A stretch of DNA of 18,863 bases from a bacterium (GCA_016873405.1 VGXH01000002.1:1-18863); one strand, 5' to 3'. Counted from the stretch's first letter, positions 6,822-13,482 are shown. Notes: generated by a model not told the origin, from the letters alone. Program-made: numbers and translations.

Positions 6822-8114
6822 ATGAAGATTCTCAAAGCCCATGGGCCGATATTCCTGCTGATGCTGGCAACGGTGTTCGCGGCGTTCGGCCGACTTACCA
6901 CCACCCCGCTGTGGGACGGCGCCGATGCCCTGGTCATCTGCGACGCCCACGCGCTGTCGCGCGATCCGGACGCGGTGTTCGGGCACCTCGGCTTCTATTT
7001 CAGCCAGCCGCTGCTCCAGTTGGCGTTCCTGGCCCAGTACCGCCAGTTCGGCCTGGACACCACGGGCTACCTCGCGATCAACCTGCTGATCCACGCGCTG
7101 AGCTCGTTCGTCGTCTACATGCTGGTGAACATGCTGTTCCCGCGGCGGGGACTGGCCGTCGTGGCGGCCGTGCTCTTCGCCCTGGGCGTCGGCAGCTACG
7201 GTCGCGTGTTCACGACCGTCCACGCCCAGGAGAGCCTGCTGCTGGCGTTGCTGCACCTGCTGGTGCTCTACTTCTTCATCCGCAACGATTTCCGCCGCGA
7301 GGGACGACTGCGCTCGCCGCTGTTCCTCGCCGGTCTGGCGCTGTTCCTGGTCTCGGGGCTGACGCGGGCGTCGTCGTTCTCCCTGGTGTCGTGCCTGGTC
7401 GCGTACAAGGCGTTCTTCCACCGGCGTCGCGGGCGACCCGTGTGGTCGCCCGACCTCCTGATCTTCGTCGCCGTCGGCGCGGCCTTCTACCTGGGCCAGG
7501 CGCGCTGGGGTTTCGAACAGGCGACCGTCTTCGGACAGCAGGTCGAGCAGACGCGCTTCTCGCCGCTGTCGATCAAGAACCTGTTCCGCTACCTGGTCCT
7601 GATGCTCTTCCCGCTGCAGAAGAGCCCGCTGCTGGAAACCGCGCCGTTCTGGCTGGAATGGCTGTTCGCCGCGCGGACCTGGATCCGCTTCGGGTTGACC
7701 ATCGCCATCGTCTCCTACAGCTTCTTCGGGTTCGTCTTCGGCAGCCGCGCCATCCGCTTCTTCCTCGCCTGGACCTACATCACCCTGCTTCCGTTCCTCG
7801 CGCACACCGAGGCCGGCCAGTGGCTCAACCTGAACCATCTCTATCTGGCCTCGCTGGGCTTCTGCGTGGTCGTCGCCGCCGGAGCTGTCGGCTGCAGCTC
7901 GCTGCTGGCCCGGGCGGGCCGGCGACGCTTCCTGCCGTACCTGGTTCCCCTGTTCCTGGCCGCCATGTCCCTCGGGCTGACCCACCAACTGGACGGGAAG
8001 TACAAGACGCTCGCTCGCTACCCGGCCTCCGAACTGCTGCGTGCACAGGTCCGCGAGGCCTGCTCGGCGGCGGCCGTCGGCCGGGAGCCCGGCGATCCCC
8101 TGCCGCGGCGCTGA
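6822..8114 (+). CDS. Polytopic membrane protein, GT-C glycosyltransferase-like
   Basis: A 430-residue protein with roughly nine to eleven hydrophobic segments, including 8-28, 82-104, 111-124, 138-153, 166-180, 210-225, 255-265, 290-306, 312-327, 340-363 and 370-386. The first external loop contains WDGADALVI (31-39), and the second segment begins GYLAINLLIHALSSFVVYML (82-101). Both resemble the GT-C fold proteins (ArnT/PMT and TMTC-like) that use polyprenyl-phosphate sugars and have an acidic residue in the first loop; Asp32 or Asp35 could be that residue. No tetratricopeptide repeats follow. The likely role is transfer of a sugar, or membrane handling of a glycan, at the outer face of the inner membrane. 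Substrate unknown and the assignment rests on pattern alone. The start at 6822 is supported by the hydrophobic N-terminus. It ends 53 bases before a convergent gene. Confidence 0.72.
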   Translation: MKILKAHGPIFLLMLATVFAAFGRLTTTPLWDGADALVICDAHALSRDPDAVFGHLGFYFSQPLLQLAFLAQYRQFGLDTTGYLAINLLIHALSSFVVYMLVNMLFPRRGLAVVAAVLFALGVGSYGRVFTTVHAQESLLLALLHLLVLYFFIRNDFRREGRLRSPLFLAGLALFLVSGLTRASSFSLVSCLVAYKAFFHRRRGRPVWSPDLLIFVAVGAAFYLGQARWGFEQATVFGQQVEQTRFSPLSIKNLFRYLVLMLFPLQKSPLLETAPFWLEWLFAARTWIRFGLTIAIVSYSFFGFVFGSRAIRFFLAWTYITLLPFLAHTEAGQWLNLNHLYLASLGFCVVVAAGAVGCSSLLARAGRRRFLPYLVPLFLAAMSLGLTHQLDGKYKTLARYPASELLRAQVREACSAAAVGREPGDPLPRR

Positions 8115-8167
8115 GCGGGGATGCCGGCGCCGCGACGGGCGGCGCGCGCCAGGTTCGGCGGCGGCGC

Positions 8168-8620
8168 TCAGCGCCCGGTCACCGTCATCGCCTCGGCGGG
8201 AGGCGGCGCGGCCGGCCGCGGCGGTCGCGGCCCGAGCACGTGCAGGCGGCGGCGGAACGCCACGAGGATGGCCGGGATGCGCGCGGCCTCGCGCGGCGAC
8301 AGCCACCGGCGCTGCAGGCGCGCCGGCTCGACGCCCAGCTGCCGCAGCGCGAGCGTGCCGTCGTGGATGTGCCGGAACGCGTCGAGGTCGCCGCAGGCTT
8401 TCAGGCAGGCGCGGCCGAGGCAGCCCAGCACGAGGACGCCGTCGGCCCCGTCGAGGTAGGCCGCGGCCAGGCGCGAGCCATCGACCTCGGTCTCGCAACA
8501 CTCCACCAGGCGGCAGCCGTGTCCGGCGGCCGCGGCCGTCTGCCCGCAGCAGCGCGGGCAATGGAAGATCGTGATCCGGGGCTCGTGCCCGCGGTAGCCG
8601 CCGCCGGGATCGTGGGCCAT
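8168..8620 (-). CDS. FlpD/MvhD-type iron-sulfur protein (hydrogenase delta-subunit-like), orphan
   Basis: A 150-residue cytoplasmic protein. The core GADGVLVLGC (58-67), then RAC (70-72), LALRQLGVEPARLQRRWLSP (90-109) and a final helix match the FlpD/MvhD family, known as the delta subunit that passes electrons between a hydrogenase or formate dehydrogenase and heterodisulfide reductase-like complexes. Nine cysteines fall within residues 21-76: Cys21, 24, 25, 36, 41, 42, 67, 72 and 76. The first cluster reads CPRCC rather than the CxWC form I expect, so cluster ligation may differ. The start at 8620 has GGAGGGA 6 nt upstream. The last 20 residues are Pro/Ala-rich. No hydrogenase, Hdr or formate dehydrogenase gene is nearby, so its partner must be elsewhere. 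The upstream gap holds paired dyads resembling sites for a CRP/FNR-type regulator. Confidence 0.8.
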   Translation of the reverse strand: MAHDPGGGYRGHEPRITIFHCPRCCGQTAAAAGHGCRLVECCETEVDGSRLAAAYLDGADGVLVLGCLGRACLKACGDLDAFRHIHDGTLALRQLGVEPARLQRRWLSPREAARIPAILVAFRRRLHVLGPRPPRPAAPPPAEAMTVTGR

Positions 8621-8657
8621 GGGTGTCCCTCCGAGAATTGCCTAGCCTGTCGGTGGG

Positions 8658-8686
8658 AGCGTAGCAAACAGACCGGCGGCGGTCAA
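8658..8686 (-). promoter_or_regulatory. Candidate promoter of the FlpD-like gene
   Basis: On the minus strand TTGACC (8686-8681, 5/6), 17 bases, TACGCT (8663-8658, 3/6). The leader would be about 30 nt and contains the GGAGGGA ribosome-binding site. Confidence 0.38.
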
Positions 8687-8746
8687 ATTATTTGTTAAAC
8701 AATTGGCAACCAGATCCACTCATACATCATGTTGTTTCGCAACAAC
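8684..8746. promoter_or_regulatory. Paired dyads with TTGTT/AACAA half-sites upstream of the FlpD-like gene
   Basis: The sequence shows GTTGTT-TCGC-AACAAC (8731-8746), a perfect 6-4-6 inverted repeat, and TTGTT-A-AACAA (8692-8702) with the same half-sites. CAAAT-T-ATTTG (8684-8694) overlaps the latter. The two TTGTT dyads are centred about 42 bases apart, close to four helical turns. Relative to the predicted transcript start of the FlpD-like gene (about 8651) the centres are near -46 and -88, as expected for activator sites. TTGTT-N4-AACAA has the geometry of CRP/FNR-family sites (TTGAT-N4-ATCAA). The regulator is unknown. Confidence 0.45.
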
Positions 8747-8792
8747 TTACACTCGTGGCACGGGTACCTTGCCGAACCGGAGTCGCGCCCGT

Positions 8793-9602
8793 TCAACGCG
8801 GCTGATAGTACGGCAGGGCCTCGGCCATGTACTCGCCCAGCTTTTGGACCCGCGTCTCGTCGGAGGGATGGGTGCTGAGGAACTCGGGCGGCGCCGCGCC
8901 GCCGCCGGCGGCCATGCGCTCCCAGAACTTCGGCGCCTCCCGCGGATCGTAGCCCGCCATCGCCATGAAGATCAGGCCCAGGCGGTCGGCCTCGCTCTCG
9001 TGCTGGCGGCTGAACGGCAGCATCACGCCCACCTGCGCGCCCAGCCCGAACACGCCCATCCACAGGTTGCGCGTCTGCTCGGGCTTCGAACTCATCGCCT
9101 CGGACAACGCCAGCCCGCCCAGCTGCAGCGCCAGCTGCTGGCTCATCCGCTCGCTGCCGTGCCGCGCGATGGCGTGCGCCACCTCGTGGCCCATGACCAC
9201 GGCGATGCCCGTGTCGTCCCTGCAGACCGGCAGGATCCCGGTGTAGAAGGCGACCTTGCCGCCGGGCATGCACCAGGCGTTCTTCTGGTCGCTCTCGATC
9301 AGGTTGAACGCCCAGGCGTAGCCCTCCAGCTCGTGCGACATCCCCTGCTGATGGAAGTAGCGCTCGACCGCGCCCTGGATCTTCGCGCCCACGCGTTTGA
9401 CCTGCGCCGTGGCGGCGGCGTCCTGGCTGAGCTTGCTCTCCTTCAGCACCTGGTCGTACTGGGAGAAGCTCATCGCGTTCATCTGGCTCTCGGGGATCAG
9501 GCTGAGCTGGCGACGACCGGTGATGGGCACCGTGGCGCAGGCGGCAACCAGGCCGCACAGGACGGCGGCCCCGACGACGGTCAGGAGCAGGCGGCGGTTC
9601 AT
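8793..9602 (-). CDS. M48-family metalloprotease lipoprotein (BepA/LoiP-like periplasmic quality-control protease)
   Basis: A 269-residue zinc protease. The N-terminus is a lipoprotein signal ending in lipobox VAAC, with Cys22 as the lipidated residue. The catalytic HEVAH (139-143) sits in MGHEVAHAIARHG, and the third zinc ligand is in HESEADRLG (201-209). The STHPSDETR block (243-251) near the C-terminus is typical of this M48 branch. There is no tetratricopeptide domain, so it is closer in layout to LoiP/YcaL than to full-length BepA. Expected role: degradation of misfolded outer-membrane or periplasmic proteins from an envelope-anchored position. The start at 9602 is preferred because the signal peptide begins there and GGGGGAAG lies 8 nt upstream; a longer in-frame opening upstream is GC-rich filler. 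It ends 172 bases before the FlpD-like gene on the same strand. Confidence 0.94.
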   Translation of the reverse strand: MNRRLLLTVVGAAVLCGLVAACATVPITGRRQLSLIPESQMNAMSFSQYDQVLKESKLSQDAAATAQVKRVGAKIQGAVERYFHQQGMSHELEGYAWAFNLIESDQKNAWCMPGGKVAFYTGILPVCRDDTGIAVVMGHEVAHAIARHGSERMSQQLALQLGGLALSEAMSSKPEQTRNLWMGVFGLGAQVGVMLPFSRQHESEADRLGLIFMAMAGYDPREAPKFWERMAAGGGAAPPEFLSTHPSDETRVQKLGEYMAEALPYYQPR

Positions 9603-9660
9603 GACTTCAGCTTCCCCCCGGGGCTGACTGGTGGCGATGGCGGGACTTCCCGACGCCGAC

Positions 9661-9689
9661 AGTCTAGTCCGCGCGCCGCGCGGCGTCCA
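9661..9689 (-). promoter_or_regulatory. Candidate promoter of the M48 protease gene
   Basis: On the minus strand TGGACG (9689-9684, 4/6), 17 bases, TAGACT (9666-9661, 4/6). The leader would be about 52 nt. The flanking 9700-9735 is a C and GCGCC-rich low-complexity stretch without a gene. Confidence 0.33.
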
Positions 9690-9775
9690 GTGGCGGGCCC
9701 CCGCCCCCCCCCGCGCCGCGCCGCGCCGTGCGCCACCGCGCGGGCGACCTGAGGCGATCCGGCCGCGGGACCGGC

Positions 9776-10669
9776 TCAGTCCTTCATGATGATGACGTGC
9801 TTGACGGCCCGGAACGCTTCCTTGTCCAGGATGCGCAGGGCCATCTGTTCGCCGTTGACCTCCAGCGCGTAGCTGTCGGCGGGCTGGGCGCTGACGACCT
9901 TGGCCTTCTTCGCGTCGATGGGAATGTAGGTCGCCCGGTCGGTGTCCAGCGCCGTGAACTGGCCGCCCTCGGTGCGGCCGGTCGGACGCACGGTGCGGCC
10001 GATGCCGAGCAGGCCGCCCTTGGACTCGACCAAACCCTGGCGCGACAGCTCCTTCTTCGTGCCGATCACGTAGTAGACCGTGCCCAGCCGCTGGCGAGAC
10101 TGCTCCAGCGACGCGGTCTGCTGTTGGATCGTCTCGTCCTGCCGGCGGATCGTCTCCTGGCCGACGGCCACCTCGGTCTGGAGCCCGGCCACCTGCGTCT
10201 GCAGCTCGCCCACGCGCGTGGTCAGGGCGGCGATCTCCTGCTCCTTCTCCGCCACCGTCTGCCGCAGGCCCCTGATGAGCTTCTCCAGCCCGGCGATCTT
10301 GACGTCGCCCTGCTGCAGCTTTTCCTCCAGTTCCCGTATGCGGTCGTTCGCGCGCTCGACGCCGGCCTTGATCTCGGCGATGCGCGCCATCGTCTGCTCG
10401 CCGCGGTCCTGCGACAGGTTCTGCTCCTGCGCCAGCTCGGTCTGCAACGCCTGCGTGCCGTGCTCGCCGAGGTCGATCTCCTTGAGGCTCTCCTGGATCG
10501 AGACGACCTCGTCGATCGCGGCGGCGTAGCGCGCGCTGGTGGCCTGCTCCTCGGCCTGCAGCGTCGCGAAGTCGGCGCGGCTCTGGCCCAGCTTCTGGTT
10601 CAGCGACAGCACCCAGGCCGCCAGTGCGACGGCGACCACGACCAGGATGCCCACCACGATCTTGCGCAT
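9776..10669 (-). CDS. Membrane-anchored coiled-coil protein with conserved C-terminal domain, function unknown
   Basis: A 297-residue protein. Residues 4-22 form a single hydrophobic anchor. Residues about 25-196 are an almost unbroken coiled coil rich in Gln, Glu and heptad Leu/Ile/Val. Residues about 197-297 form a compact domain: VYYVIGTKKELSRQGLV (198-214), a GGLLGIG loop (218-224), FTALDTDRATYIPIDAKKAKV (238-258), SYALEV (266-271) and a final hydrophobic strand HVIIMKD. I recognise the pattern YYVIGTKKEL...GGxLGIG...IPI..KKAK...P..SY as one seen in unnamed Bacteroidota coiled-coil proteins; I know of no established function. The layout suggests an envelope protein with the coil in the periplasm. 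ATG 10669 has AAGGAG nearby upstream and begins directly at the basic anchor; the 15 codons before it in frame lack signal features. The gap to the CDF gene contains six CGC repeats (10728-10745). Confidence 0.85.
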   Translation of the reverse strand: MRKIVVGILVVVAVALAAWVLSLNQKLGQSRADFATLQAEEQATSARYAAAIDEVVSIQESLKEIDLGEHGTQALQTELAQEQNLSQDRGEQTMARIAEIKAGVERANDRIRELEEKLQQGDVKIAGLEKLIRGLRQTVAEKEQEIAALTTRVGELQTQVAGLQTEVAVGQETIRRQDETIQQQTASLEQSRQRLGTVYYVIGTKKELSRQGLVESKGGLLGIGRTVRPTGRTEGGQFTALDTDRATYIPIDAKKAKVVSAQPADSYALEVNGEQMALRILDKEAFRAVKHVIIMKD

Positions 10670-10780
10670 GCTCCACGCTCCTTGCCGGTCCGTTGTTCGG
10701 GGACTGCCCCACAATATGGCGCCGGATCGCCGCCGCCGCCGCCGCGCGCCCGCCGGGCGCGGACGGGGTCGCTCCCGCGG

Positions 10781-11749
10781 TCAATCCCCGCCGTCGTCCG
10801 CGGGCTCCACGTGCACCGTCACGTCGGAGCCCGGCAGGACCCGGCGCACCAGCTCCTCGATCTGCTCGGTCAGGTCGTGCGAACGGCGCACGGTCATGTC
10901 GCCGCCGACCGTCACATGCATATCCACGAACCAGGTCCCGCCCGAGGCGCGGATCCGGATGTCGTGGGCGTCGATCACGCCGGCCAGGGCGGAAACCTCG
11001 CGCTCGATCGTCTCGCGCTCGCCGCCGCGCGGCGAGGCGTCCAGCAGCGCCTGCAGCGAGCGCCAGCCCAGGCGCAGGCTGACCATCGCCACGATGGCGG
11101 CCACCGCCAGGGCCGCCATGCTGTCGCCGTGCTCGAGGAAGGACAGCTGCGGCACCGCGCGCGCCAACAGCACCTGGCCCAGGCCCAGGATCACCACGCA
11201 CGAGGACCAGATGTCGGTGCGGAAGTGCAGCGCGTCCGCCTCCAGCGCCTGCGAGCGGTGCTTGCGCGCGGCGGCGTCCAGACGGCGCGAGCGCGAGACG
11301 TCCACCGCGATGGAGACGCCCATCACGCCGAACGCCCACCAGGTCACCTCGACGTGCGTGCCGGGATTCAGCAGCCGCTGCACGGACTCCCAGACGATCC
11401 AGATCACGGTCGCCAGCAGCAGCAGCGTCTCGAAAAGGGCCGAGAGGTTCTCGATCTTTCCGTGGCCGTAGGGGTGGTTGCGGTCGGCCGGCCGGTCCGC
11501 GGCGCGGACCGCCACCCAGGTGGTGAACGCCGCGACCAGGTCCAGGGCCGAGTGCACGGCCTCGGCCAGGATGCCCAGCGAGCCGGTCAGCACGCCGACG
11601 ACGCCCTTGAGCGCGGTCAGCGCGACGGCCGCGAAGACCGAGCTGAGCGCGACGGCCGACTTCTCGCGACGCGCCTCGCGGGCGGCCGCGGCGGCGGCGC
11701 TCTCGGCGGGGTCGCGGGCGGCGGCGGTGCTGTCGACAGCGCGTGCCAT
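10781..11749 (-). CDS. Cation diffusion facilitator (CDF) metal transporter, probably zinc
   Basis: A 322-residue inner-membrane metal/proton antiporter. The N-terminal 30 residues are Ala/Arg-rich and cytoplasmic. Six membrane segments follow between about 33 and 235. TM2 carries His66 and Asp70 (AEAVHSALD) and TM5 carries His175 and Asp179 (ADALHFRTD), the four-residue transport site. The family loop NHPYGHGKIE (91-100) follows TM2. The C-terminal cytoplasmic domain (about 240-318) has VIDAHDIRIRASGGTWFVDMHV, the ferredoxin-like dimerisation fold. In this family a His-Asp/His-Asp site, as here, is associated with zinc, whereas Asp-Asp/His-Asp sites also admit iron or cadmium; zinc is therefore favoured but inferred. 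Start at 11749 has GAGGAG close upstream. The DNRLRE-like gene ends 37 bases upstream, so the two could be co-transcribed. Confidence 0.94.
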   Translation of the reverse strand: MARAVDSTAAARDPAESAAAAAAREARREKSAVALSSVFAAVALTALKGVVGVLTGSLGILAEAVHSALDLVAAFTTWVAVRAADRPADRNHPYGHGKIENLSALFETLLLLATVIWIVWESVQRLLNPGTHVEVTWWAFGVMGVSIAVDVSRSRRLDAAARKHRSQALEADALHFRTDIWSSCVVILGLGQVLLARAVPQLSFLEHGDSMAALAVAAIVAMVSLRLGWRSLQALLDASPRGGERETIEREVSALAGVIDAHDIRIRASGGTWFVDMHVTVGGDMTVRRSHDLTEQIEELVRRVLPGSDVTVHVEPADDGGD

Positions 11750-11786
11750 GGACTCCTCGGCAGGGGTGGCCGGTCGCGGGCGCCGG

Positions 11787-12479
11787 TCAGCGCCAGACGG
11801 CCTTGAGCTGCGACCAGGTGGTCGTCTGCGCGGCGACCGCGCCGTCGTAGGTGATGACCAGCCGCGGGGGCGCCGTGTAGGCGCAACCGCCGACGGAGAT
11901 CCAGGTCTCGTAGCCGATCTCCGGATAGACCGGGGCCACCAGCAGCCCGGCCTTGGCGGCGCCGGCGGCCACCCACCCCTGCACGGCCGCGGTCACGTCG
12001 AACGACAGGTCCGTGTTGGCGGCCGGCGGATAGAGGATGTCGAGCGCCGTCTCCGGCGTCAGGTCGTCGCGGGCGACCGGGACCTCCGGGCCGACCGGAT
12101 CGTACGCGTAGGCGCCCAGGTACGTGAAGCCCTCGGAGTCGTCCGAGCAGCCGGTCTTGCGGACCACCAGCACGGCGCTGTGCACGGGCGCGCCGGCGGG
12201 CACCGGCCCGAGGTCGAACTCGAACGACGCGGCCCACTCCGAGTCGCAGCCCCAGGTCTGGCCGCCGATCATCAGGTGCTGCTCGCCGCTGGTCACGCCG
12301 GCCTTGAAGTGGGTCTCCTGCGGGCAGGCGCCGGCGCCTTGCTCGCGCTCGTCGTGGCCGCAGAGGGAGGGGGGCAGGGGCGCTTCGGCGGCGGATGTCT
12401 CCGCGACGGGAACGATCGCCACCAGCACGCCGACCAGGAGGCGGCCTGCGAGACCATTGGTTCTGGACAGACGAGACAC
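11787..12479 (-). CDS. Secreted DNRLRE-like beta-sandwich protein with C-terminal KAVWR tail
   Basis: A 230-residue exported protein of unknown role. Starting at GTG 12479 gives a clean signal peptide (basic MSRLSRTNGLAGR, hydrophobic LLVGVLVAIV, cleavage near TSA-A) and a GAGGG ribosome-binding site 5 nt upstream. A longer version from TTG 12557 is possible but puts 26 unlikely residues before the signal and overlaps the promoter. The mature part has SFEFDLGPVPAGAPVHSAVL (85-104), DVTAAVQGWVAAG (161-173), AGLLVAP and PPRLVITYD (204-212), the usual beginning, middle and end of DNRLRE-type adhesive modules. Six cysteines (Cys40, 52, 78, 111, 199 and Cys13-less signal) hint at disulfides outside the cell. 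The last 18 residues GAVAAQTTTWSQLKAVWR closely match those of the next secreted protein, suggesting a shared sorting or anchoring signal. Confidence 0.78.
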   Translation of the reverse strand: MSRLSRTNGLAGRLLVGVLVAIVPVAETSAAEAPLPPSLCGHDEREQGAGACPQETHFKAGVTSGEQHLMIGGQTWGCDSEWAASFEFDLGPVPAGAPVHSAVLVVRKTGCSDDSEGFTYLGAYAYDPVGPEVPVARDDLTPETALDILYPPAANTDLSFDVTAAVQGWVAAGAAKAGLLVAPVYPEIGYETWISVGGCAYTAPPRLVITYDGAVAAQTTTWSQLKAVWR

Positions 12480-12509
12480 GGCAACCCTCGAAGCGGACCC
12501 AGGCGGGGG

Positions 12510-12536
12510 CGGATGATGGCGCCGATCCATCATCCG
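12510..12536. promoter_or_regulatory. 10-bp inverted repeat over the -10 of the DNRLRE-like gene
   Basis: CGGATGATGG (12510-12519), a seven-base spacer, and CCATCATCCG (12527-12536) form a perfect dyad. It overlaps the candidate -10, so it looks like a repressor operator rather than an RNA hairpin. No regulator is encoded next to it. Confidence 0.45.
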
Positions 12537-12557
12537 GTTCCCGCCATCTGGAGTCAA
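12529..12557 (-). promoter_or_regulatory. Candidate promoter of the DNRLRE-like gene
   Basis: On the minus strand TTGACT (12557-12552, 5/6), 17 bases, GATGAT (12534-12529, 4/6). The leader to GTG 12479 would be about 43 nt. Confidence 0.42.
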
Positions 12558-12598
12558 GGGTGCCGTGCAGGCTGCCGGGTGTGAGTGGTGGGGGCAAC

Positions 12599-12633
12599 GA
12601 GGGCCGCCTTCCCCCTGAGGGAAGGCGGCCCTC
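12599..12633 (-). terminator. Strong stem-loop after the LamG-like secreted gene
   Basis: GAGGGCCGCCTTCCC (12599-12613) and GGGAAGGCGGCCCTC (12619-12633) form a perfect 15-bp stem with loop CCTGA, 18 bases beyond the stop of the minus-strand gene. There is no T run on either side, so it may be a non-canonical terminator or an mRNA 3'-end stabiliser. Confidence 0.6.
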
Positions 12634-12651
12634 GACTTGGGTCACTCCATA

Positions 12652-13389
12652 TCAGCGGAACAGCGCCTTGACGCCGCCGAACGTCGAATTCTCGGTCGCA
12701 ACCGCGCCGCCGACCACGTCGGCGAACGAGGTGCCCACCAGGATGCCGCTGACGTGCTGGATCGACGTCGAGCCGGAGCCCTGACGCAACGCGTACGAGT
12801 TGATGAGGTCGCCGGGAGAGCCGCCGGTGCTGGTGATGCTCGGGCTGGCTTCAGCGACCGGGTCGACCCACAGCCTCGTCGTGCTGGTTGCAGCATTGTA
12901 CGAGGTCACGACGAGGTACTCCTGGTTGAAGCCGAGACCGGTGGGCCAATAGACGATGGGCGTCGTGCCGCTCGAGGTCGTGCTCAGGCCGAAGCGGAAG
13001 TCGCCGCCGCCGGACGGGGCCGCGATGTAGACACGCGCCGGGTAGAGGAACGTCGCCGACCGGAAATGGGCGAAATAGTCGCCGGCGCCGAGCGTCGCGG
13101 CCGACGGCACCTTGACCTTGAAAGCCGCGTAGGTCACGTCAGCGGCGCCCCGAGCCGGAAACGGGACATTGGCGTCTTCGCGCGAACCGCTGCCCTGCGA
13201 GAGAATGGCCTGGCCGTCCAGAAGCTGGATGGGAGCTGAACCCCCGGCGTTGTGGGCGGTCCAGCCGCCGTTGCCGACCAGGTTGCCATTGGGGTAATTG
13301 AACTGCTCGACGAGCAGCATGGACGCTCCGGCCATGACCGGGAAGGCGGCGATGGCCACGACGCTGAGAACGACCGCAAACTTCTTCAT
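12652..13389 (-). CDS. Secreted LamG-like beta-sandwich protein with C-terminal KALFR tail
   Basis: A 245-residue exported protein. Signal peptide MKKFAVVLSVVAIAAFPVMAGA, cleavage about residue 22. The mature start LLVEQFNYPNGNLVGNGGWTAHN followed by GDYFAHF (103-109), ARVYIAA (118-124), FRFGLSTT (131-138) and EYLVVTSYN (157-165) fits a domain I recognise from secreted Bacteroidota proteins (FDY-xxG-xL-xxNGWTAH ... YFFHL ... ARVF ... FGLS ... YLVV.KY), a concanavalin/LamG-like sandwich of unassigned function often joined to nucleases or adhesins. Here it stands alone. The last 18 residues GAVATENSTFGGVKALFR parallel the neighbouring DNRLRE-like protein. ATG 13389 has AAGGAG 8 nt upstream. It has the clearest promoter in the window and a leader beginning with a stem-loop. 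Likely surface or extracellular; no catalytic residues seen. Confidence 0.84.
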   Translation of the reverse strand: MKKFAVVLSVVAIAAFPVMAGASMLLVEQFNYPNGNLVGNGGWTAHNAGGSAPIQLLDGQAILSQGSGSREDANVPFPARGAADVTYAAFKVKVPSAATLGAGDYFAHFRSATFLYPARVYIAAPSGGGDFRFGLSTTSSGTTPIVYWPTGLGFNQEYLVVTSYNAATSTTRLWVDPVAEASPSITSTGGSPGDLINSYALRQGSGSTSIQHVSGILVGTSFADVVGGAVATENSTFGGVKALFR

Positions 13390-13420
13390 AAGTGCACTCC
13401 TTGGTGGCGTGAGCGACGAC

Positions 13421-13439
13421 AGGACGGTGCCCCCGTCCT
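13421..13439 (-). promoter_or_regulatory. 5'-leader stem-loop of the LamG-like gene
   Basis: AGGACGG (13421-13427) and CCGTCCT (13433-13439) form a perfect 7-bp stem with a five-base loop, within about 8 nt of the predicted transcript start (about 13447) and 32 nt before the ATG. A stem at the extreme 5' end can protect mRNA from decay. Confidence 0.5.
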
Positions 13440-13453
13440 ACCACTGCTGCAAT

Positions 13454-13482
13454 ATCGTAGCACCTGCGCGGGTTGGTTTCAA
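13454..13482 (-). promoter_or_regulatory. Promoter of the LamG-like secreted gene
   Basis: On the minus strand TTGAAA (13482-13477, 5/6), exactly 17 bases, TACGAT (13459-13454, 4/6). It gives a leader of about 58 nt with a 5' stem-loop and a strong AAGGAG site. The -35 coincides with the end of the CRISPR-repeat-like segment. Confidence 0.55.

Noticed and set aside
4212..8561. A 1449-codon open frame on the minus strand
   Set aside because: It is a GC-rich shadow: it overlaps four well-supported genes in other frames, is dominated by Arg, Gly, Ala and Pro, and has no domain pattern.
8692..8746. Rex operator reading of the TTGTT dyads
   Set aside because: Rex sites have TTGTT and AACAA separated by about eight bases; here the gaps are one and four.
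8731..8746. The GTTGTT hairpin as terminator of the M48 gene
   Set aside because: It is an AT-rich 6-bp stem with no T run, 47 bases past the stop; it fits a protein-binding dyad better.
10728..10745. Six CGC trinucleotide repeats as a variable locus
   Set aside because: This is common low complexity in such GC-rich DNA, sited outside any recognised promoter element.
8793..11339. An 848-codon minus frame extending the M48 protease N-terminally
   Set aside because: The extra part overlaps the coiled-coil and CDF genes in another frame. The lipoprotein signal at 9602 fixes the real start.
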